Source: JACRBK01 sp964427955
GTDB lineage: Bacteria > Chloroflexota > Anaerolineae > Aggregatilineales > Aggregatilineaceae
DNA length: 5,689 bases
Assembly (NCBI GenBank): GCA_964427955.1
Contig: CAYRWY010000391.1
Coordinates: 1 to 5,689, forward strand
Direction of reading: 5' to 3'
Shown here: one piece after another, positions 1 through 4,604 of the stretch
Numbering within the stretch: position 1 is the first letter of the stretch
How the letters are laid out: every line of letters starts with the position of its first letter
The notes under the pieces: generated by a model
What the model saw: only the letters and a program-made list of their open reading frames with translations
What the model was told of the DNA's origin: nothing
Databases searched by the model: none
Position numbers and translations under genes: made by a program

Positions 1-35
1 TCAATTACTACGCGATTTTCGTGCACCCACGCTGA
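1..35 (+). CDS. Possible 3' end of a plus-strand gene running in from the left
   Basis: Reading from base 3, the plus strand gives NYYAIFVHPR and then TGA at 33-35, which looks like an ordinary protein C-terminus. A second plus frame from base 2 is also open and ends in TAA at 50-52 (QLLRDFRAPTLRMERG). The window begins too close to decide between them. Either would be convergent with the 181-residue minus-strand gene that ends at 53. No function can be read from so few residues. Confidence 0.22.
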   Translation, partial: NYYAIFVHPR

Positions 36-52
36 GGATGGAGCGCGGCTAA

Positions 53-598
53 CTATTCCCAGAGCACGTGGAGGACGGTGCGCTCGGCGCCGTCGTCCAT
101 CCGGGCTTCGTCTTCATCGTACCAGATCGAGAACGGCGTGCCCGGCGGCAGGAAGCGCTTGGCAAAACCGTAGAGAACGCCGTATTCGAGATCGTCAGGG
201 AGAATCGTCTGGTCCAGGATCACTTTGTAATGCTTGTGATCGACCTGGACCGTCGTCTTGCGACCCACGTAGCCGTTGCGAAAATTGGCCTGGTAGTGTT
301 CGTCCCAGGAACTCACGAACTCCGCGAAGGGCACATTGTCTAGCCCCGCAGGCATGATGGCGACCTCGGCAATGCTGATCCCGATGGCGACCAGGTTGTA
401 CATCACGTTGGGATGGTGGACCATCTCGTTCAGAAAGTCGATGAAGATTTCGCCGGGATACCACTTGTCGGCGCGGATATGATCAAGACCATATTGGTCG
501 AGAAAGGGCGCGATGTCGTCGTGGTTCACGTTCTCGATGAGGCTGGACAGCGTAGCCCCGGACACTTCCGTCCCTGAATCGCAAGCGTACGTTCTCAT
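53..598 (-). CDS. Conserved hypothetical protein, 181 aa
   Basis: I do not recognise a named family. The start ATG at 596-598 has a good Shine-Dalgarno (AAAGGAT on the minus strand, 605-611) seven bases or less upstream, so this start is well supported. The protein is soluble and acidic, without a signal peptide or transmembrane segment. Its layout is SGATLSSLIE (residues 13-22), then a 'DKWYPGEIFIDFLNEM' segment near 44-59, a mixed middle part, and a C-terminal block 'YGVLYGFAKRFLPPGTPF' followed by a DDG turn and a final strand VLHVLWE. From memory, this order (SGA-L..., WYP, ..ARRF.P.., ..W at the end) recalls small uncharacterised Chloroflexota and cyanobacterial proteins with a distant likeness to heme-NO-binding or 4-vinyl-reductase-type sensor domains. 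The cysteines such domains often carry in the last third are absent; the only Cys is C6. It is divergent to the methyltransferase gene. Real gene: confident. Function: unknown. Confidence 0.8.
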   Translation of the reverse strand: MRTYACDSGTEVSGATLSSLIENVNHDDIAPFLDQYGLDHIRADKWYPGEIFIDFLNEMVHHPNVMYNLVAIGISIAEVAIMPAGLDNVPFAEFVSSWDEHYQANFRNGYVGRKTTVQVDHKHYKVILDQTILPDDLEYGVLYGFAKRFLPPGTPFSIWYDEDEARMDDGAERTVLHVLWE

Positions 599-729
599 GA
601 TACAATCCTTTTTGCTGAGTGGAGAGTTTTAGTAATCTCAGTTTAGGCTCAACACAATTAAAATACCATAAAAATAAACGAAATATTGTCATTCCTGCGT
701 TATTTATTATCTACCGAGAGGATAATCTT
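599..729. promoter_or_regulatory. AT-rich divergent intergenic region
   Basis: This spacer separates two divergent genes and must hold promoters for both. By hand count it is about 31% GC, far below the flanking genes. On the plus strand TATTAT (705-710) could be the -10 box for the methyltransferase, with TTGTCA (686-691) only 13 bp upstream, which is too close for a standard -35. On the minus strand, TTGTGT (complement of 652-657) and TACTAA (complement of 630-635) are 17 bp apart but match consensus poorly. A promoter region is likely from context; the exact boxes are not settled. Confidence 0.45.
716..723 (+). promoter_or_regulatory. Ribosome binding site that selects GTG 730
   Basis: GAGAGGAT lies 6-7 bases before the in-frame GTG at 730-732. 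The other in-frame GTG at 619 has no comparable purine-rich site and would add 37 residues encoded by the AT-rich spacer, so 730 is preferred. Confidence 0.65.
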
Positions 730-1377
730 GTGCTCAGTCAAGCCTGGTGGACGCTGATCCGCTTCGGATTTCGCCTGCTGTATAACGAGATGGCCTTCAC
801 CTACGATGGGGTGAGCTGGATCGTCAGCCTCGGCCAGTGGCGCGACTGGCAGCGCACCGCCCTGCCCTACCTGGCAGCGCCCTCCGCCGGGCCGGTGCTG
901 GAACTGGCACACGGTACCGGCAATTTGCAGATCGATCTACGCCGGGCAGGCTTCCAGGCTGTGGCGCTGGATCTCAGCCGCACGATGGGCCGCATCGCCG
1001 ATCGCAAGCTGCGCGGCTGGGGCTGGCGACCCCGGCTGGTGCGCGCGCGGGCGGAGGCGCTGCCCTTCGCGACTGACCACTTCGCCGCCGTGGTGAGCAC
1101 CTTTCCGACCGAGTTCATCATCGATCCGGCGACGCTGGCGGAGGTCCAGCGCGTGCTGCGGCCCGGCGGGCGGCTGGTGGTCGTCTTCAACGGCCTCTTG
1201 ACGGGAAAAAACGCCGCGACCGAGGTCCTCGAAGCGGCTTACAAAGTGACGGGGCAGCGCGGCCCCTGGCCGGTGGACGTCGAGGAGCGGCTGCGCGCGG
1301 CGGGCTTCGCGGCGGAGGTAATCCACGTCCCGTTGGAGCGGAGCACGGTGCTGCTGTTCGTAGGGAAGAAAAATTAA
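730..1377 (+). CDS. Class I SAM-dependent methyltransferase
   Basis: This gene encodes a 215-residue cytoplasmic methyltransferase of the Rossmann-like class I fold, which transfers a methyl group from S-adenosylmethionine to an unknown acceptor. Counting from GTG 730, motif I is VLELAHGTGNL (about 56-66), the SAM-contact acidic residue is D81 in AVALDLS, motif II is the ARAEALPF stretch (106-113), the next strand is FAAVVSTFP (118-126), and LRPGG at 143-147 is the usual motif before strand 5. The aromatic N-terminal stretch (RFGFRLLYNEMAFTYDGVSW) is typical of a Chloroflexota group known to me only as 'class I methyltransferase'. Motif I has AH where LELGCGTG is common. The start at 730 is chosen for its Shine-Dalgarno; a start at 619 would add 37 residues. 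Its stop overlaps that of the convergent HNH gene. Fold and cofactor are confident; the substrate is unknown. Confidence 0.88.
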   Translation: MLSQAWWTLIRFGFRLLYNEMAFTYDGVSWIVSLGQWRDWQRTALPYLAAPSAGPVLELAHGTGNLQIDLRRAGFQAVALDLSRTMGRIADRKLRGWGWRPRLVRARAEALPFATDHFAAVVSTFPTEFIIDPATLAEVQRVLRPGGRLVVVFNGLLTGKNAATEVLEAAYKVTGQRGPWPVDVEERLRAAGFAAEVIHVPLERSTVLLFVGKKN

Positions 1378-1793
1378 CGCTCCCGGCGAGGATAGCGGTT
1401 GAGTTGTAGCAATCCGGTTCGCCGGGCAAGCTGTTCGGCGCTGTTGAGCGCCAACAAATACTCCGTGACCCGGCCAACCGCCGTGAGCGGCACCAGGCGC
1501 GGCCCGTCGAGACGGAAATGATCAGCCCACCGATCATGGCGTGGGTGAAATAGCGGGGTCAGCTGCCCGGTTTCGAGATCGAGCGAAGCAATATCGCTGC
1601 CTTTGTGGCGGTTACAGTCAAAACAACTCAGGCACAGATTATCCTCAACCGTCATCCCCCGATGTTTTTCTGAGATAATGTGATCGACTTCGTGAGGCAA
1701 AAAACTGTCATCCTGGCTGAGCCGGCAGTATTCACAACAGCCAGCGGCCCGGTCGAATACCAACCGGCGCAATGTTTCGGGAATGCGTGTCAT
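1374..1793 (-). CDS. HNH endonuclease-like protein, 139 aa
   Basis: This is a small HNH (beta-beta-alpha-metal) nuclease-family protein. Two CxxC pairs, C20-x2-C23 and C57-x2-C60, frame the core and probably hold a structural zinc. Between and after them are HEVDH (34-38, with D37-H38 as the metal/catalytic pair), DNL with N52, and CNRHKG (60-65, with N61 and H63), giving a complete HNH signature. The C-terminal half (DIASLDLETGQLTPLFHPR, then RWADHF and GRVTEYLLALN) matches, from memory, a widespread group of stand-alone bacterial HNH proteins with no assigned function. The start ATG overlaps the stop of the upstream 84-residue gene by ATGA, so the two are translationally coupled. The gene ends tail to tail with the methyltransferase gene. 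It could be a toxin, a defence nuclease or a housekeeping nuclease; the sequence does not decide. DNA cleavage is inferred from family membership. Confidence 0.9.
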   Translation of the reverse strand: MTRIPETLRRLVFDRAAGCCEYCRLSQDDSFLPHEVDHIISEKHRGMTVEDNLCLSCFDCNRHKGSDIASLDLETGQLTPLFHPRHDRWADHFRLDGPRLVPLTAVGRVTEYLLALNSAEQLARRTGLLQLNRYPRRER

Positions 1794-2044
1794 ACTCCCG
1801 CCAGTTTCTTGCGGGCGCGGATTTTCAGCATACTCATGAAATGGTTGAGGCGGGCAAACTCATCTAGTTCACCATTTTCTTCAGCGCTCAGCACGCCGTT
1901 GCGGTTGGCGTCCAGGAGATACCGCACCCGCTCCTGCAAAGCTTCTGACGGCTCAAAAGCAATGATCTGTTCCGGGGCGGGCGTCGAGGCCAGAAAGTCG
2001 AGCACCTCGTCGAAGAGTTGGGCATTGGCTTGAACGGTCGTCAT
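1790..2044 (-). CDS. Small acidic/basic helical protein coupled to the HNH nuclease, 84 aa
   Basis: I do not know a name for this family, but from memory small proteins of this kind often sit directly before the same type of HNH gene in Chloroflexota and cyanobacteria. Residues 8-21 and 33-45 look helical, and the block FEPSEALQERVRYLLD is the likely conserved core. Residues 45-56 (DANRNGVLSAEE) match the EF-hand calcium-loop pattern at positions 1, 3, 5, 6, 8, 9 and 12. An acidic ELDEF stretch follows, and the protein ends with a basic helix KIRARKKL (74-81). There is no signal peptide or membrane segment. ATG 2044 is preceded by GGAG at eight bases (complement of 2053-2056) and a TATAAT box. 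The stop overlaps the nuclease start by ATGA, so the pair is made together. A role as antitoxin, adaptor or chaperone for the nuclease is an inference from gene order and size only. Confidence 0.85.
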   Translation of the reverse strand: MTTVQANAQLFDEVLDFLASTPAPEQIIAFEPSEALQERVRYLLDANRNGVLSAEENGELDEFARLNHFMSMLKIRARKKLAGV

Positions 2045-2065
2045 CGTGTTCTCTCCCTACCCCCT

Positions 2066-2071
2066 ATTATA
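2066..2071 (-). promoter_or_regulatory. -10 box for the small protein/HNH pair
   Basis: The minus strand reads a perfect TATAAT here, 21 bases before the ATG at 2044. Transcription would start near 2059, leaving a leader of about 15 bases that just contains the Shine-Dalgarno GGAG (2053-2056). No convincing -35 hexamer is seen at 16-18 bp spacing, because that position falls in the GC-rich stem at 2089-2105. The pair therefore probably has its own promoter rather than depending on the DUF1385 gene. Confidence 0.5.
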
Positions 2072-2088
2072 ATCCAGTCAATCAAAGA

Positions 2089-2105
2089 GGGCGCGTGCTG
2101 CGCCC
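2089..2105 (-). terminator. Possible weak terminator after the DUF1385 gene
   Basis: GGGCGC (2089-2094) and GCGCCC (2100-2105) form a 6-bp all-GC stem with a 5-base loop. Read on the minus strand, the stem is followed by CTTTGAT, only a poor U-tract. It lies about 30 bases past the DUF1385 stop and just before the TATAAT of the next gene, which is where a terminator would be expected. Confidence 0.4.
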
Positions 2106-2134
2106 CCTGAATGTCCTGCCATGTGGTCGTGCGA

Positions 2135-3166
2135 TCAATCCCCGGCTTCAGCCTCGACCGGCATCCCGGTGACGACCGTTTCTTTCAGCGCCGCCCCGGC
2201 CTGCTCCGCCGCCAGCACGCGCTTGAGCGACGTGATCGCGACTTCGAGCATCCGGTGATTGGGGGGGCGTGTGGTCAGCCCTTGCAGCGCCAGGTTCGGC
2301 TTCGTGAGCAGCTTGATGATCGGGTTGTCGAGATGCTTGGCCGTGAAGCGGATGATCTCGTAGGCGATCCCGGCGATGGGGAAAACCAGGCCAACGCGCG
2401 AGAGCATCAGCAAGATCACGTTATCGGGCCGCCCGGTGAACATGTGGATGAAGACCGAGAGTACCACCAGCGTGAGCAGGAAGGCCGTGCCGCAGCGCGG
2501 GTGCTGGATCGGATAGTTCTTGACCTCGTCCGGCGTGAGTTCCGCGCCCGCCTCATAGGCGTTGATGGTCTTATGCTCGGCGCCGTGATAGCCGAACAAC
2601 GTCTTGACGTCCTGCATGAACCCGATCAGCCAGATGTAGCCGATCAACATGCCCAGCTTGAACACGCCCTCGATAGCATCCGCCGCGAAACGGCTGTGCA
2701 GGCCGGTCACTTCCTTGACCAGCGCAGACGCCGCCGCCGGGAGCGCGATGAACAACCCGATCCCCAGCGCCAGCGAGACGACGACCAGCCCGGTCCCCGC
2801 CGCGCCTTGCAGCGAGAACTCGACGTCTTCCTCTTCTTCGAGGGCCACGTCCGCCGACCACATCAGGGCGCTCGTGCCGAGGACGAGCGAATCCCACAGC
2901 ATCACCAGGCCGCGCACGAAGGGCAGACGCGCGATGCGGCCCCGGTACAGCGCGGCATTGAGCGGAACTTCTTTGGTGACAATCGCGCCGGTGGGGTGGC
3001 GCACCGCAATCGCGGCATTGTACTGACCGCGCATCATCACGCCTTCGATCACCGCCTGGCCGCCGTAGAAGAACGCGCGGGACTGCTGGGCCGCTTCGCT
3101 GTTCAGTGCCATCTGGATCGCCTGCCAGGGCGCGACCAGGCCCACCTTCCATCCGAATCTTCGCAT
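2135..3166 (-). CDS. yqhQ: DUF1385 / YqhQ-family membrane protein
   Basis: This 343-residue integral membrane protein belongs to the DUF1385 family (Bacillus YqhQ, COG3872, once labelled a predicted metal-dependent enzyme); its biochemical role is not established. Family marks are YGGQAVIEGVMMRG (34-47), the His-rich FGYHGAEHKTINAYE (191-205), HPRCGTAF (222-229) and the C-terminal LTTRPPN...MLEVAI (297-311). Hydrophobic segments at about 126-150, 170-186, 228-244 and 250-272 suggest four membrane passes, with an acidic run EEEED at 110-114 just before the first. H194, E197, H198, H222 and C225 could form the proposed metal site; that is inference. The start at 3166 is supported by GGAG eight bases upstream; an internal Met at 20 is the alternative. 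The length is near the usual 300-340. The gene lies downstream of the inverted-repeat element and may have its promoter there or read through from the GNAT gene. Confidence 0.93.
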   Translation of the reverse strand: MRRFGWKVGLVAPWQAIQMALNSEAAQQSRAFFYGGQAVIEGVMMRGQYNAAIAVRHPTGAIVTKEVPLNAALYRGRIARLPFVRGLVMLWDSLVLGTSALMWSADVALEEEEDVEFSLQGAAGTGLVVVSLALGIGLFIALPAAASALVKEVTGLHSRFAADAIEGVFKLGMLIGYIWLIGFMQDVKTLFGYHGAEHKTINAYEAGAELTPDEVKNYPIQHPRCGTAFLLTLVVLSVFIHMFTGRPDNVILLMLSRVGLVFPIAGIAYEIIRFTAKHLDNPIIKLLTKPNLALQGLTTRPPNHRMLEVAITSLKRVLAAEQAGAALKETVVTGMPVEAEAGD

Positions 3167-3174
3167 TGTGGCAA

Positions 3175-3178
3175 CTCC
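3175..3178 (-). promoter_or_regulatory. Ribosome binding site of the DUF1385 gene
   Basis: GGAG on the minus strand, eight bases before ATG 3164-3166, supports that start over Met20. It lies just outside the left arm of the inverted-repeat element, so the element does not supply coding sequence. Confidence 0.6.
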
Positions 3179-3187
3179 AAAGAACCT

Positions 3188-3408
3188 ATCACCACAGAGA
3201 ACACCGAGATCACAGAGAAGAACTGGAGAAAAAACGAGATCAATGATGCGGGTGGCGAACTACGTGCCAGAGCCTACCTCACCCCCCCGGCCCCCTCTCC
3301 GAGGGCGGAGAGGGGATTTAGGGGTGAGGTATGAATTCGCCAACAGCATCATAAATGGGGTTTCTCTCCCGCTTTTCCTCTGTGTCCTCTGTGCGCTCCG
3401 TGGTGAAT
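3188..3408. repeat. 221-bp imperfect inverted-repeat element (MITE-like)
   Basis: The left arm (3188 to about 3260) starts ATCACCACAGAG and carries three loose CACAGAG/CACCGAG units. The right arm (about 3332-3408), read on the minus strand, starts ATTCACCACGGAG and has the same units (CACAGAGGACACAGAGG). The similarity continues inward: TGATGC.G.TGGCGAA occurs in both arms (3244-3259 on plus; 3336-3351 on minus). The arms enclose a perfect-stem GC-rich hairpin at 3275-3331. Runs of CACAGAG-type units are known to me as an intergenic repeat in many environmental bacteria. There is no transposase gene inside. It fills most of the 307-bp gap between the GNAT and DUF1385 genes; the rest of that gap (3409-3473) shows nothing beyond a GC-rich stretch and an A6 run. 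Confidence 0.8.
3275..3331. repeat. GC-rich palindromic hairpin at the core of the inverted repeat
   Basis: TACCTCACCCC (3275-3285) pairs perfectly with GGGGTGAGGTA (3321-3331), an 11-bp outer stem. CCCCTCTCC (3292-3300) pairs with GGAGAGGGG (3307-3315), a 9-bp inner stem, with loop GAGGGC. An internal loop of 6 and 5 bases separates the stems. RNA from either strand would fold strongly. The pattern CTCACCCC...CCCTCTCC...GGAGAGGGG...GGGGTGAG is, from memory, a common REP-like repeat in Chloroflexota and cyanobacteria. It has no U-tract, so it is not a classical terminator. Confidence 0.85.
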
Positions 3409-3473
3409 CGCTTTTCATTCACGATCCAACTAGTGGTGATTGTCGCACGGCGGGGCGGGCGGCGCAAAAAACC

Positions 3474-4460
3474 CTAGACGATCATCCCCAGGCTGTGATA
3501 CTCGCTCAGCTTCTTGAAGCCCGCCGCTTCCAGCGCCGCGAGCACGTCGTCGGACCGCAGCCGGGAGTCAGTCTCGATGCGGGGTCCGGGGCTGAGCCGC
3601 TTGATTTCGCGCAGCATGAAATTCACCAGGGCGGGCGCCAGCGCGCCGTGAGCCGGATCGAGCACCAGATTCAGCCGGTTGACGCCGCCGGGGCGCGTGC
3701 GCGCGTTGCCGGAGACGACGGCGACGATCTGCCCCTCGTACCGGACGTCGAAGCGCAGCGGTTGGACGCCCTGGGCCTTGATCAGGATCGGGATCAGCGG
3801 GCGCAGGAAGGGCGGCTGGCGGAAACGTCCCTCTTCGACCGGCATATACTTCTTTTCGACCTCGGGCGTGACGCGCTGCGCCAGATCGTAGCGCGGACGC
3901 CAGTTGAAGGTGGGCGACGGCGCCATGACATACCCCGCGGGCAGCGGCAGAGCCTCCGCCGGGGCGCTGCCCTCGTAGCTCAGATTCGCCTGGCCGGAGT
4001 AGTGCTCGAAGCCGAGCGACTCGTACAGCGTATAGGCCGGGACGTTGCCCGCCACCACGTCCAGGACGATGGTCTTCGCGCCGCGACTCCGGGCGTAGTC
4101 CATCGAGGCCGCGACCAGCTTGCGGGCGATCCCGCGCCGCCGGTATTCCGGCAGCACCGACACGTTGGCGATCATCCAGGACTGCGTCGAACCAATGCGC
4201 AGCACGTTGGTCAGCCCGACCGGCTTACCGTCTTCTTCCCACACGTACCCGCGCAGCACGTCGCGCATGGGCGGCGAGACCAACTGCACCAGGCGGATCA
4301 CCGGCCAGACCCGGCGAATGCCCTTCATCGAATCGACCATCCCCTCGGCTTCGTCGGCCTGGAGATTCCATTCGGGATTTTCGGGATACTGGAAGCTGGG
4401 CGGAATTAGATCGACCATCAGGGATATGTCAGCCGGAAGACTGAACGGGCGCAGGGACAT
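3474..4460 (-). CDS. GNAT-family N-acetyltransferase, 328 aa
   Basis: This protein is a GCN5-related acetyltransferase, moving an acetyl group from acetyl-CoA to an unknown amine in the cytoplasm. In the first half, VSVLPEYRRRGIARKLV (100-116) is motif A with the R-x-x-G-x-A pyrophosphate loop, and NVPAYTLYESLGFEH (139-153) is motif B with the usual Tyr and GF turn. The second half (about 185-328) has no intact acetyl-CoA loop but ends LAALEAAGFKKLSEYHSLGM, which resembles the last part of another GNAT fold, so a tandem GNAT with a degenerate second domain is likely. The frame is open up to an ATG at 4514, but those 18 extra residues (MLSTAYCQLLLRHESEVP) are translated repeat DNA. ATG 4460 has GAGG five bases upstream and is the better start. 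It is flanked by repeats on both sides and shares its strand with the PBP-like gene. Substrate unknown. Confidence 0.88.
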   Translation of the reverse strand: MSLRPFSLPADISLMVDLIPPSFQYPENPEWNLQADEAEGMVDSMKGIRRVWPVIRLVQLVSPPMRDVLRGYVWEEDGKPVGLTNVLRIGSTQSWMIANVSVLPEYRRRGIARKLVAASMDYARSRGAKTIVLDVVAGNVPAYTLYESLGFEHYSGQANLSYEGSAPAEALPLPAGYVMAPSPTFNWRPRYDLAQRVTPEVEKKYMPVEEGRFRQPPFLRPLIPILIKAQGVQPLRFDVRYEGQIVAVVSGNARTRPGGVNRLNLVLDPAHGALAPALVNFMLREIKRLSPGPRIETDSRLRSDDVLAALEAAGFKKLSEYHSLGMIV

Positions 4461-4465
4461 CGGGA

Positions 4466-4469
4466 CCTC
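4466..4469 (-). promoter_or_regulatory. Ribosome binding site that selects ATG 4460 of the GNAT gene
   Basis: GAGG on the minus strand lies five bases before ATG 4458-4460. It supports this start over the upstream ATG at 4514, which lies inside the tandem repeat. Confidence 0.5.
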
Positions 4470-4488
4470 GCTTTCGTGTCTGAGAAGG

Positions 4489-4582
4489 AGTTGACAGTAG
4501 GCAGTTGACAGCAAGCAGTTGGCCAGACATGCCCACCTGAGGCGGACTCGTCCTGATCACTGTCTACTGTGAACTGTTCACT
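4489..4582. repeat. Inverted repeat with 14-bp tandem units between PBP-like and GNAT genes
   Basis: On the plus strand AGTTGACAGTAGGC (4489-4502), AGTTGACAGCAAGC (4503-4516) and the partial AGTTGGCCAGAC (4517-4528) are 14-bp tandem units. At the other end the minus strand reads AGTGAACAGTTCACAGTAGA and on to CAGTGATC (complement of 4554-4582), an inverted, diverged copy of the same theme (CAGTTCACAGTAGACAGT against CAGTTGACAGCAAGCAGT). GTGAACTGTTCAC (4569-4581) is itself a perfect palindrome about a central T. Such CAGTTGACAG repeats are familiar to me from intergenic DNA of cyanobacteria and Chloroflexota. The repeat fills most of the 144-bp gap; no gene is seen there. Confidence 0.7.
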
Positions 4583-4604
4583 TCAATATACGCACGAGCG
4601 GCGT

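Noticed and set aside
2261..2267. Run of seven G in the DUF1385 gene as a possible phase-variation tract
   Set aside because: It encodes part of the conserved TRPPN segment in frame, seven bases is short for slippage, and a similar C run at 3282-3288 is simply part of the hairpin.
2111..3334. Long plus-strand open frame of 407 codons
   Set aside because: It is antisense to the clearly recognisable DUF1385 gene, has an Arg/His/Asp/Gln-rich composition typical of a shadow frame in GC-rich DNA, and its tail is translated repeat (ITTENTEITEK, RGFRGEV).
3409..3473. A6/T6 run next to the GNAT stop as a terminator
   Set aside because: The T-run on the minus strand follows the stop codon directly and has no GC stem before it; the GC-rich stretch lies on the wrong side.
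3168..4409. Plus-strand open frame of 413 codons
   Set aside because: Its first part is translated inverted-repeat DNA (LCVLCALRGE and similar) and the rest is antisense to the GNAT gene.
4491..4508. Two TTGACA hexamers on the plus strand that match the -35 consensus
   Set aside because: They are part of the 14-bp tandem repeat, point away from any plus-strand gene, and have no -10 box at a usable distance.
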